From contig JAEZJJ010000001.1 in NCBI GenBank assembly GCA_023436395.1, positions 1 to 46,551 of the forward strand: a stretch of DNA of 46,551 bases, in the 5' to 3' direction. A model generated the notes under the pieces. That model saw only the letters and a list, made by a program, of their open reading frames with translations. It searched no databases and had not been told where the DNA came from. Position 1 is the stretch's first letter. The number at the start of each line of letters is the position of its first letter. A program made the position numbers and the translations under genes. Positions 6,411 through 14,726 of this stretch are shown one piece after another. The DNA comes from Bacillota bacterium (GTDB lineage Bacteria; Bacillota; Clostridia; Lachnospirales; Cellulosilyticaceae).

Positions 6411-9065
6411 TTAGTTCGGTACTTTGCCACTAATTATTTCTCCTTTATAATAGATCACGATATGATCTGTATTATTATAGGAGTAATCATTACTTTGATC
6501 ATATTCTTTCCATAATTCATTAGTAATACGACACCCTAAAGTTACTTGACTATTTTCTTCTAGTATCACTTCTTTGCTATTAAACCCTAGTTCAAGGTAA
6601 TGATCTGCATTTTCTTGAGATTGAGTTAGTTTTACGATTTTACTTGTTATATTGCTATTTAAATTAATATACCAAGGTTCTTTTTTCATATCTATTTGCG
6701 CACTATCACACCAAAAGTTTTGCTTTCCCTCTACATCTGCTGTGTAATAGTAGCGTATACATAAATCCTTTAAATTAAATTTGCTTCCTTTTTCTCCTTT
6801 TAATCCAAGGTTTATGCTAATAGTATTATTTTTACTTTGGCTATTGCTACTTTGAGTAAGCTGTAACTTCTGACTTGTTGTCTGCGTTTTCTCTACTCCC
6901 TTTTGTGACTCACTGTTTGTGGGCACTCCGTTATGAGAGGTATCTTCAGGCGACCTAGTATTTCCCTTATGCTCTATTACCTTTACTACAGTTTTCCCTT
7001 GTCCTGGCTCACTTCCAAAAACTAATTTCTCACCATCATATAGAGCAAAATGTTGCGCCTTATTGAGCTGACTATTATTCGTACCTTTTAAATCTATAAA
7101 AGAATAGTCTTTATGATAATTCCACTTACTACTTCCTGTAATTCTAAACAGCACCTCAAACCTTTGTTCACTTTGGCCTCCTGGATACAGTTTATTTCCG
7201 CTTAAGTTAATTTCTACATAATACAGATTTTTTGCTTTATCCCAAGGTAATACCTTTGAAACTAGAACTTTTCCATTTCCACTATTACAGCTGGTTACTA
7301 AATCACTTGGCACTCCACCTTGCTTTATATAATCTGTTAAATCTAAAAAGTATTTAAAAGAAAGCCGATTGGTGACTCTAGCTGGCCACGCTGTATGATT
7401 GTAGACAAGTGCTTTTACTTCTATATAATGCTTCTTATTACGTAAATCCTCTCCATTAATACCCGCTTCTATATAAAGTTCCTCCCCAACTTTTTCATTA
7501 GCTGTGAGGTTCTCTATAGGGGCTCCGCCATATTTCTTATACATCTTAGCCAGTAATCCTGTAAAACCAGCATTATAATCACAAGCAACTTCATTAGCTG
7601 TATAATCATTACGATCATCTTTGTATTCATCATTTGCATTGGGACCACCTACTAAAGCCCCGACTAAAATATGTCTATTCTGACTAGATGCTCCTGATAC
7701 ATTATTTTCCCATCCCCCATGTGCGGTGCGATGGTGTGGATTCTTGGGATAATTATTTCCATAACCTATCATAAAACTACGACCTGAACTTCCTAATGCA
7801 TATTCTGCTTGGCTCACAGCAAATTTCTGATAAATACTTTGCTTTTCCTTAGGACAGCCTTTCCATTCCGAGTAAACACTGGCTAAAAAGGCTGTTGTCG
7901 TTGCATAACGCAAAGACCCCCATGTATCTAACCATGCTAAACCTTTAGGTGTATATTTTATCTTTTGATTATTTACTCCTATAGTCCAGTAGTCTAAATT
8001 ATTTTCTATAGCCCTTTTATAACTCTCTTCACCTGTTATACGAGCTAATAATAAGGCTGCACCACAGTGTACATCATCCCAAGAATGTGCCCATGTATAG
8101 TTAGCTCCCTTTACATCTCCTCCTGCATAAAGACTTATATATTTTTTTGCCTTCTCAAGATAGATTTTCTCTCCTGTCGCTAAATAAAGCCACGTACCAG
8201 CAAAGGCAAGTTCATCATAATAACCGCTCCAGGATTTATAATAGGCACCTGCTACAGCATCATAGCCACTATCTCCCTTCATCTTTTCAGCTAAGGCATA
8301 TAGAGATTTAGCCTTTTTAAGACAAGTGGCTGCATAGGCTGAATCTTTATCTTTAAATACTATACTTGCAGATGCTAAGGCTGCTGCCCCTTCCCCACAT
8401 ACTGCTGACCCTGGATTACTAACACTTACCTTATAACTAGGTCTATTCATTTGAAGTATTTCTGCAGCTCCCCAAAAGGAATGATCTGCCCCGCCATCCC
8501 CTACTTGAAAATAGTAAATATCCTCTTTTGGATGACATTTGATCAAATAGTCATTCACCCATTTAAGTTCTGATAAGATGTAATCATATTGTTTAGTCTC
8601 TTGGTATACTTGTTTATCTTCCATCACAGACCACGCTAACATCGTTGCACTATAGGCCATGGGTAAATTAAACTTTACATGGTCACCTGCATCATACCAT
8701 CCCCCAGTCAGATCTAATCCTACATCCTTTCCATCGTTTAGCCCTGAATCGCCTCTCCAGTTACTTCTTGTTTGAACTGGTAAATCTCCTGAACGTTGTA
8801 ATTCATAAAACAAAATAGATTTTTGTAAGGCTTCACCATAGTTATACTGCCCAACTTGAGGCTTATATTGCTTTTGGTTGTTTTCCTTTTTTATTTCTTT
8901 CTCTTTACTTATTTGAGATGTTTTCTTTATTTCTGTTGTTACATTATTTATCTTAGTTGCTGTTGGCATCTCCTTTTGAGGAGTGTTTCCTAAAATGATC
9001 ACTGCTATGATTAATATTCCAAAAGCTAATCCTACCCCAATAAGTGCTCTACCTTTTTTCCCCAT
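6411..9065 (-). CDS. GH9 endoglucanase with two CBM3-like modules
   Basis: This secreted cellulase should hydrolyse beta-1,4-glucan with inversion. Residues 7-26 are one hydrophobic segment with no obvious cleavage site, so it may stay membrane-tethered; a charged linker follows to about residue 72. The GH9 domain (about 73-515) has DAGDH (125-129, catalytic Asp), HHRTAHGGW and the late YTANEVACDYNAG, whose Glu is the expected acid. A CBM3c-like module (about 528-690) contains YFLDLTDYI. A Ser/Thr/Gln linker and a second CBM3-like module (about 750-884) end the protein. GH9-CBM3c-CBM3 is the layout of processive endoglucanases. There is no dockerin, so it is not cellulosomal. AAAGGAGG sets the start. 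Confidence 0.93.
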   Translation of the reverse strand: MGKKGRALIGVGLAFGILIIAVIILGNTPQKEMPTATKINNVTTEIKKTSQISKEKEIKKENNQKQYKPQVGQYNYGEALQKSILFYELQRSGDLPVQTRSNWRGDSGLNDGKDVGLDLTGGWYDAGDHVKFNLPMAYSATMLAWSVMEDKQVYQETKQYDYILSELKWVNDYLIKCHPKEDIYYFQVGDGGADHSFWGAAEILQMNRPSYKVSVSNPGSAVCGEGAAALASASIVFKDKDSAYAATCLKKAKSLYALAEKMKGDSGYDAVAGAYYKSWSGYYDELAFAGTWLYLATGEKIYLEKAKKYISLYAGGDVKGANYTWAHSWDDVHCGAALLLARITGEESYKRAIENNLDYWTIGVNNQKIKYTPKGLAWLDTWGSLRYATTTAFLASVYSEWKGCPKEKQSIYQKFAVSQAEYALGSSGRSFMIGYGNNYPKNPHHRTAHGGWENNVSGASSQNRHILVGALVGGPNANDEYKDDRNDYTANEVACDYNAGFTGLLAKMYKKYGGAPIENLTANEKVGEELYIEAGINGEDLRNKKHYIEVKALVYNHTAWPARVTNRLSFKYFLDLTDYIKQGGVPSDLVTSCNSGNGKVLVSKVLPWDKAKNLYYVEINLSGNKLYPGGQSEQRFEVLFRITGSSKWNYHKDYSFIDLKGTNNSQLNKAQHFALYDGEKLVFGSEPGQGKTVVKVIEHKGNTRSPEDTSHNGVPTNSESQKGVEKTQTTSQKLQLTQSSNSQSKNNTISINLGLKGEKGSKFNLKDLCIRYYYTADVEGKQNFWCDSAQIDMKKEPWYINLNSNITSKIVKLTQSQENADHYLELGFNSKEVILEENSQVTLGCRITNELWKEYDQSNDYSYNNTDHIVIYYKGEIISGKVPN

Positions 9066-9290
9066 ATTTTCCTCCTTTAATAAAATACCATTCTACTTAT
9101 AACTTACTAGCTAATTTAAATATATCAATAATATTCTTATTATTAAATTTTTTAATATATTAAGTTAAACAAATAGTTACTTTATATAAATAATCTTTAT
9201 CATGTTTATTAAGAAATATAAACTTGAAAAATATAACCATTAAATATTCCTTTTTAGAATGCTTTAAATTTTTTTGTAGGCATACAAAAA

Positions 9291-9324
9291 GAAGGCGATT
9301 AACCTTTATCAGTCTATTGCCTTC
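9291..9324 (-). terminator. terminator of the lipoprotein gene
   Basis: On the minus strand GAAGGCAAT pairs with ATCGCCTTC with one mismatch and is followed by TTTTTG. It lies 50 bases after the lipoprotein stop. The remaining gap (9066-9375) is AT-rich and should hold the GH9 promoter, which I could not place. Confidence 0.7.
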
Positions 9325-9375
9325 TATATATTTGCATTAATAAATTTTTATCTGCTCTAGTTTATATCACTCTTA

Positions 9376-10050
9376 TTATTTTAAAATGATATGATCAATA
9401 ACAAAATTCGCCTCATCCTTAAGAGAGTCTAAACTTCCGCCACCTGTAACTTGAGCAGTAACCATAAGAATTTTATCATCTTGAATTGAATATGCACAGA
9501 TTTGTTCCATACTCATATTCTTCATATAAGCTTCTGTACCACCAATTACATCAATTGCTTCTTGAGTAAGCATTCCAGTACTCAAGCTTTGGTCAATGAG
9601 TTCTTGTGTTACTTTTACACTTACTTCTGCATATACAATATCACCATATGGTTTAGTTTGAACTTCTGTTTTATTTAATGTAATACCCAAATCTTTTTGT
9701 ACTTCAACGTTTGTTTCAACTATTGCTTTATACTCCTCTGCAGTAATATTAGCAAATTCAGCTGGTGCTTCCATCATTGCTACATTCATACTCTTGTCAT
9801 TTCCTTTAGCAATACTGATTGCACCTTCCATCATTTCTATACCAACATTTTGCCAACCTTTTGGTACTACAACGCTAAAACTATCTGATTCAAGGGTATC
9901 CCCTGCTTCTACTACTTTTTTCTCCCCTTTAGCAGCCACACCAGTTTTTGCATCTGTACTTGCTTTACTACTTGTATCCCCACTACATCCTGCACAAAAT
10001 ACTGTAGTAGCTATTACACAAATAGCCATAAGTTTTTTTAATTGTTTCAT
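9376..10050 (-). CDS. lipoprotein of unknown function
   Basis: The protein has 224 residues with a clear lipoprotein signal: basic MKQLKK, a hydrophobic stretch and the lipobox FCAGC. A short Ser/Lys-rich spacer leads to a single domain (about 48-224) starting DTLESDSFSVVVPKGWQNVG. This 'surface, pro-lys-gly-trp' beginning and the alternating strands recall PsbP-like or DUF1795-type lipoproteins, but I cannot assign it firmly. AGGGGAG precedes the start. It has its own terminator, so it is probably monocistronic. Nothing links it to the flanking glycosidases beyond position. Confidence 0.7.
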   Translation of the reverse strand: MKQLKKLMAICVIATTVFCAGCSGDTSSKASTDAKTGVAAKGEKKVVEAGDTLESDSFSVVVPKGWQNVGIEMMEGAISIAKGNDKSMNVAMMEAPAEFANITAEEYKAIVETNVEVQKDLGITLNKTEVQTKPYGDIVYAEVSVKVTQELIDQSLSTGMLTQEAIDVIGGTEAYMKNMSMEQICAYSIQDDKILMVTAQVTGGGSLDSLKDEANFVIDHIILK

Positions 10051-10367
10051 TACTGTTCTCCCCTTATTGTTTTAGGTTTTAATATATTCAAAACCATATT
10101 CGAGTTTACCATTTTTTCAATTTGATACTATTATATTTATATTTTCTTAATATTAAAATTCTTATTTGTATTTTATATTAATTAATCTAATTTTTAATGA
10201 AATATCAACTCATTTAACTGTATTTATTTATATATTTATAAATTTAATATTCATGCATTTACTTTTAGTATTAATCTTCAAGTTATTTTCGATAAATTTT
10301 CCCTTCTTATTTATTATTTTGTCACTCCAAGAATTATGTTGTTGAGAATGAAGTTATTTTTTAAGCA

Positions 10368-10425
10368 AAAGAGGTTATCCCTAGAAACTTATACTTATTA
10401 TTATAAGCTCCTGGATAACCTCTTT
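10368..10425 (-). terminator. terminator of the GH31 gene
   Basis: A perfect 13-base stem (AAAGAGGTTATCC with GGATAACCTCTTT) encloses a second hairpin, and the minus-strand arm ends in CTCTTTT. It starts 8 bases after the GH31 stop. The rest of the 382-base gap (10051-10432) is very AT-rich with no visible gene; it includes the upstream region of the lipoprotein gene. Confidence 0.8.
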
Positions 10426-10432
10426 AAATTTA

Positions 10433-12505
10433 TTAGTGTAAATTGAGTTTAAAGCTAAGTTCTGCGTGATTACAAATTACTTGTAATTTGTCTTCTTCCT
10501 TACTTACTTTTATGACTGCTATATTTCTTGGATTGTTATAATCCTTACTAAAGCCATCATCTTGATAAAGTTCATAAGAAGCCTCTTCTTTTATAAAACC
10601 ACATAACTCTAGGTGCTTCTCATCTAATACTTCTATATATTCCCCTCCACTGCATAATGGCACAATATGATTTGGCTTAATAAAGAACACCATTTCTTCT
10701 AACTCTACTTCTATATAATGATGTCCTTGATTCATGATGGTATAACTTCTCTCTTCAAGACTTCTGAGTTTTACCATGAGCATCTGTTCTGGTAAATAAA
10801 CATAGCGTCCCCTTGCATTTTGTTCATAGATAGGGGCAATCATTAAACTTTCTCCTACCATCAGCTGGTCTTCTACATTTGGTGCAAAACTATCTTCTGG
10901 ATAGTCCATCATGAGTGTTCTAAAGTAAAGCTCATTACGAAGTGCTGCTTTCATGTATTCACTATATAAGTAAGGCACCAAACCGTAGCGAATACCTATA
11001 ATATTTTTAAAGCTTTCCAAATCTGTAAATTGATAAGCCTCTTGCTCACGAGTACCAAGCGCTGCATGATTTCTCATAAGTGGTGTGAAGCAGCCAAACT
11101 GTAGCCATCTTAAAACTAAGTCTTCTGTTGTATTACCACCAAACCCCCCAATATCTGCTCCAGCATATAAAATACCACACATATTAAGAGATGGCATCAT
11201 CTTAATGTTAAGGAGCAAATGACTCCACCAAGACATATTATCCCCTGTCCATATACCACCATAACGATGCATACCAATATAAGATGCTCTAGAGAACATG
11301 AGAATTCTCTTATGAGGTTCTAATGCTTCAAAGGCCTCTCCTGCTGCCCTTGTCATATTATACCCATATAAATTATGTACTTTATCATGACGAATACGTT
11401 TTTCTCCTACTTTGTGATAGAAACGCTGATAATCTTTAGGATTATTACCTGTATTTGATACAGAATCTTTTAAATCAAAGTATTCATAGACACCAATATT
11501 ATCTTTTTGCCTAATTTCATCCACCTTTTCAAAGGCTTCCTTTAAACCTTCTGGTGTATAGAAAATAGCAGGCTCATTCATATCATTCCAAAAGCCTTCT
11601 ATACCTTGATCTATAAGTACTTTGTATTTATACCCAAACCACTTTCTTACCTCTGGATTTAAAAAGTCTGGAAAGTGAACTAATCCCGGCCATACAGCAG
11701 CTACAAAATCTTCCCCTTTTTCATTGGTACAGAAGTAACCTTTTTCTACGCCTTCCTCGTATACATCATATCCCTTCTCAATTTTTACTCCTGCATCCAC
11801 AATCGGTACAAGACGTACGCCTTGTTCTTTTAAGTCTTTAACTGTATCAGAAAAATGATTAAATCCTTTTTCATCAATGGTAAAGTCTTTAAAATTATCC
11901 ATAAAGTCAATGTCCATATAAATAGCATCTAATGGAATATGGTTTTTTCTATAACCTTCAACTACAGCTTTTAAATCTTCTTCGTTTTTATAACCCCAAC
12001 GACTTTGCTGATATCCAAATGCCCATTTAGGAGGTATATAGCTTGGTCCAATAAGCTTACGAAAAGCCTTAATAATCTCATTAAAATTCTCTTCTTCTAT
12101 AATATATAAATCAAAATCCTTGCTTTGAATAGTTATAACCAGTTCATCTTTATGAGTATATCCACAATCAAAGACTACTGTACTAGGCATATCCACAAAT
12201 AATCCAAAGGTTTTCTCCCCTTTAATAATAAGGAAATTATGAGCTCCATATAATGAACGCTTCCCTTCATCATGAATAGGATCGTCGGTACAATTACTTT
12301 CATAAATATATCCTCTTTTATTGATTCCTCTAATATTCTGCCCCAGTCCATATAACCCATCATCTTTATGTAGTTTATAGCCTAAAATATATGATGCTTC
12401 CTCTTCTCGTAACGTTAAATGGGGAATTGTTCCTTGTGAAATGGGTAATGACTCTATCACCGCTTCTGTTTCTATAGGGTTACCATATCTATATCTTCTA
12501 ATCAT
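10433..12505 (-). CDS. GH31 alpha-glucosidase family enzyme
   Basis: This is a retaining glycosidase that removes terminal alpha-linked sugars (glucose or xylose) from oligosaccharides. It lacks a signal peptide, so it should act in the cytoplasm on imported sugars. The N-terminal beta domain (about 1-150) precedes the barrel. The nucleophile Asp308 lies in WNDMNEP and the probable acid/base Asp422 in IWTGDNMSWW. GADIGGFGG and the C-terminal LPEQ-containing beta domain are also typical. The length of 690 is on the short side but covers all domains. AAGGAG precedes the start. It is divergently paired with an AraC-type regulator, which probably controls it. The exact substrate cannot be read from the sequence; alpha-glucoside or alpha-xyloside are both possible. 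Confidence 0.93.
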   Translation of the reverse strand: MIRRYRYGNPIETEAVIESLPISQGTIPHLTLREEEASYILGYKLHKDDGLYGLGQNIRGINKRGYIYESNCTDDPIHDEGKRSLYGAHNFLIIKGEKTFGLFVDMPSTVVFDCGYTHKDELVITIQSKDFDLYIIEEENFNEIIKAFRKLIGPSYIPPKWAFGYQQSRWGYKNEEDLKAVVEGYRKNHIPLDAIYMDIDFMDNFKDFTIDEKGFNHFSDTVKDLKEQGVRLVPIVDAGVKIEKGYDVYEEGVEKGYFCTNEKGEDFVAAVWPGLVHFPDFLNPEVRKWFGYKYKVLIDQGIEGFWNDMNEPAIFYTPEGLKEAFEKVDEIRQKDNIGVYEYFDLKDSVSNTGNNPKDYQRFYHKVGEKRIRHDKVHNLYGYNMTRAAGEAFEALEPHKRILMFSRASYIGMHRYGGIWTGDNMSWWSHLLLNIKMMPSLNMCGILYAGADIGGFGGNTTEDLVLRWLQFGCFTPLMRNHAALGTREQEAYQFTDLESFKNIIGIRYGLVPYLYSEYMKAALRNELYFRTLMMDYPEDSFAPNVEDQLMVGESLMIAPIYEQNARGRYVYLPEQMLMVKLRSLEERSYTIMNQGHHYIEVELEEMVFFIKPNHIVPLCSGGEYIEVLDEKHLELCGFIKEEASYELYQDDGFSKDYNNPRNIAVIKVSKEEDKLQVICNHAELSFKLNLH

Positions 12506-12618
12506 CTTGAATCTCCTTATTCACCAAATATTTCATATATGGTATTATAATATAAAAAACAAGTTATTTCTTGCAAAATACCTACTCAAACTAACACAAT
12601 TCTGTTATGGAGGTAAAA
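12506..12618. promoter_or_regulatory. divergent promoter region, GH31 / AraC regulator
   Basis: This short spacer separates the divergent starts. On the minus strand TTGCAA and TATAAT lie about 20 bases apart, a plausible GH31 promoter with a slightly long spacer. The AraC regulator most likely binds here. Confidence 0.4.
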
Positions 12619-13515
12619 ATGTTTCAACAAAAAGATTTACGTTTAAAAGAAAATAATCCCCACGGTGATTTCTTACTTCCTATTATGAAATATCACTGCA
12701 GTATTCCTAAGCACTTTACTTTGCTTCCTCTCCATTGGCATGAGCAAATGGAATTCACCCTTATTCAGAGTGGGAAGGCAATATATCATATTAATCTAGA
12801 TGCCTACTCAGTTAAGGCTGGTGACCTGATTATTATTGCCCCTTTTACTTTACATGATATCTATCAAGATGAAGAAGCTTCTATGGTTTCAAACACCTTT
12901 GTCTTCAACCTGAGTATGCTGAATCTAAAAACGCCAGATGCCTGTTCTATTAAGTATTTATCGCCCATATATGAATCTCAATATACTTTTCCCTATATTA
13001 TTCATCCTGAACATCCTAGCTATCCTCAACTTTTAACCTTATTTCACCGTCTGAATAACTTTTATGAGGAGAAAAAGGACGGCTTTGAACTAGGCATTAA
13101 GGCAACTTTATTTGAATTCTTTGCCCTACTCTTCGCCAATGGATTAGCAAAGAAAAATTATAACGTTAACCTAAACAGTTCTCACGCTGATAAACTTAAA
13201 CTTGTTCTAGATTACATCACCCAGCACCTAAGTAGTCCTTTAACCATTAAAGATCTAGCTACTCTTTGTAATTTTAGCGACTATTATTTTATGAACTTCT
13301 TTAAGAAATATACTGGGATGACTTGCATGCAATATATTAATACCCAACGCCTCGATTTGGCTGCTACTTATCTACGTACAAAAAACCTACCCATTATGGA
13401 CATAGCCTTAGAGGTAGGTTTCGATAATATTTCTTATTTTAATAAATTATTTAAAGCTAAGTATAAGATGACGCCTAAACAATATCGCTATACTTGTAAG
13501 ACACTTTATCACTAG
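12619..13515 (+). CDS. AraC-family transcriptional regulator
   Basis: The protein has an N-terminal cupin sugar-sensing domain (about 25-150; LPLHWHEQMEFTLIQSGKA and AGDLIIIAPFTLHDIYQ) and a C-terminal double helix-turn-helix (about 200-298; LTIKDLATLCNFSDYYFMNF and IMDIALEVGFDNISYFNKLF). The second helix ends with the family signature YKMTPKQYR. I start it at ATG 12619, five bases after GGAGG; an in-frame ATG at 12607 would overlap that site. Divergence from the GH31 gene suggests it activates that gene when an oligosaccharide is present. 298 residues is normal. Confidence 0.92.
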   Translation: MFQQKDLRLKENNPHGDFLLPIMKYHCSIPKHFTLLPLHWHEQMEFTLIQSGKAIYHINLDAYSVKAGDLIIIAPFTLHDIYQDEEASMVSNTFVFNLSMLNLKTPDACSIKYLSPIYESQYTFPYIIHPEHPSYPQLLTLFHRLNNFYEEKKDGFELGIKATLFEFFALLFANGLAKKNYNVNLNSSHADKLKLVLDYITQHLSSPLTIKDLATLCNFSDYYFMNFFKKYTGMTCMQYINTQRLDLAATYLRTKNLPIMDIALEVGFDNISYFNKLFKAKYKMTPKQYRYTCKTLYH

Positions 13516-13595
13516 TTAATCTCCTATAATATCTACCTCTATTTCGAATATATAACTCATTAAATATTAGGATCAATCTATTTTTTCCCCAACAT

Positions 13596-13688
13596 AAAAA
13601 ACTGTAGTTAGCTTAGTAAAATAAAGTGCATAATACATCACCTGATCTACTCTTCACCTTATTTCATATAAGTTTTACTACAGTTTTT
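13596..13688. terminator. long imperfect hairpin between convergent genes
   Basis: The end arms AAAAACTGTAGT and ACTACAGTTTTT are perfect complements, and the imperfect pairing continues inward (AAATAA/TTATTT blocks) for about 30 bases per side. It separates the convergent AraC and BFD genes and can work in both directions. A small palindromic repeat element cannot be excluded. Confidence 0.6.
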
Positions 13689-13715
13689 ATACTTTTCTTA
13701 TTCAGTTAGATGGTT

Positions 13716-14036
13716 CTATCTTTTTAAATCAATGATATTTTGAACAAGCCCTTTACATCTTCCACATCCTGTACCTACTCCTGTAATTTCACCAACTTTT
13801 TCTACAGTATCTGCACCATTTTTAACTGCTTCAACTACAGACTCTAATGAAGTTCCCTTACATCCACATACAGATGCTAAAATTTCTTCAATAGCTCCAA
13901 TACAGCGTCCACAACCTGTACCTGCTCCTGTTTTTTCTTTAATTTCTTCTACAGTACGTGCACCTTCAACCATTGCTTTTCTAATTGTAATATAATCTAC
14001 TTGTTTACAGTAACAAATCATTTTATTTCCTGCCAT
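13716..14036 (-). CDS. double BFD-like [2Fe-2S]-binding protein
   Basis: Two bacterioferritin-associated-ferredoxin-like domains lie in tandem. The first has CYC and GCGRC with the helix ARTVEEIKEKTGAGTGCGRC. The second has CGC and again GCGRC in DTVEKVGEITGVGTGCGRC. Each set of four cysteines should bind one [2Fe-2S] cluster. Such small proteins serve in electron transfer or iron handling; the partner is unknown here. I start it at the Met of MAGNKMICYCK, after AAGGAG, giving 106 residues; an upstream start would add 19 residues of non-conserved sequence. It is monocistronic by position. Confidence 0.88.
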   Translation of the reverse strand: MAGNKMICYCKQVDYITIRKAMVEGARTVEEIKEKTGAGTGCGRCIGAIEEILASVCGCKGTSLESVVEAVKNGADTVEKVGEITGVGTGCGRCKGLVQNIIDLKR

Positions 14037-14228
14037 TTTGCTTCTCCTTGATGTCATGATTAATTTTTCTTGTAAATCTTTTAACTTTATCACTAAACTA
14101 TTACTATAGTTTCTAAATCATTATAACAGTATTCCAATAAATTTTAAATAGTATTCAGTAATAATAATTACTTTCCACTATGTATATAATTGATCATCTT
14201 GCTTCTTGAGTCATTTCAGCAAAAATAT

Positions 14229-14275
14229 AGAGTTCGGTGCTACTAGATAGCCCGGCTAGGCGGCTTACTTTATAC
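14229..14275. other. GC-rich patch in an AT-rich gap, unassigned
   Basis: Within the 357-base gap 14094-14450, which is otherwise strongly AT-rich, about 45 bases are GC-rich and self-complementary in part (TAGCCCGGCTA and GCC/GGC pairs). It matches no tRNA or riboswitch that I can recall on either strand. It lies about 180 bases before the small gene at 14451 and about 195 bases upstream of the BFD gene on the other strand. A structured RNA leader or a decayed element is possible. Confidence 0.35.
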
Positions 14276-14450
14276 AAATGATTGATTTATAGATATTATT
14301 CACCTTCTTGATTTTAATAAATTTTTATAATTTTTATAATTTTTATATCTATAAATTAAATACTTTTTATTATTTATGTTTACTGTTTTTAAAAATTATT
14401 GTAAAATTAGAATATAACACTTAAAATACATTATCAAAAGGAGTGATGTT

Positions 14451-14612
14451 ATGTGGACATTCTCTGTAATAGGATTATTACTTATTAGTTTGATTATTAT
14501 TTTAGGTTTAACTAGGGAGAATATCACTTTCCCTGTTGTAGAACAAGAAAGAATTGATTCCAGATCCATCAAGCTTCTTGTAGAATCTACAATAACAAAA
14601 GCAAATAGCTAA
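14451..14612 (+). CDS. 53-residue single-pass membrane peptide
   Basis: The frame runs from ATG to TAA and encodes 53 residues. Residues about 4-22 (FSVIGLLLISLIIILGL) form one membrane helix, followed by a polar, charged tail. AAGGAG lies seven bases before the ATG, and a very strong hairpin begins five bases after the stop. Start signal, length and terminator together make a real gene likely. I do not recognise a family. Small membrane peptides often modulate a membrane complex, but neither neighbour suggests a partner. Confidence 0.65.
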   Translation: MWTFSVIGLLLISLIIILGLTRENITFPVVEQERIDSRSIKLLVESTITKANS

Positions 14613-14616
14613 AATT

Positions 14617-14667
14617 AATAAATACCTCAAGATACAAGCTTATTCCTTGTACCTTGAGGTATTTATT
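14617..14667. terminator. strong bidirectional terminator
   Basis: Two 22-base arms (14617-14638 and 14646-14667) pair with one mismatch around a 7-base loop, with T-rich sequence on both sides. It serves the small gene on the plus strand and glycerol kinase on the minus strand. Confidence 0.85.
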
Positions 14668-14726
14668 ATTTTATTCTTAATACGATACTCTATCCACTTG
14701 CTGTATCTCTACCTTCATTTTTTCCC

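Noticed and set aside
8300..9060. Search for a dockerin or cohesin in the GH9 gene region.
   Set aside because: No duplicated calcium-binding dockerin motif was found at either end of the protein.
14229..14275. Considered as a c-di-GMP riboswitch or tRNA fragment.
   Set aside because: Neither the conserved riboswitch loops nor a T-arm could be matched on either strand.
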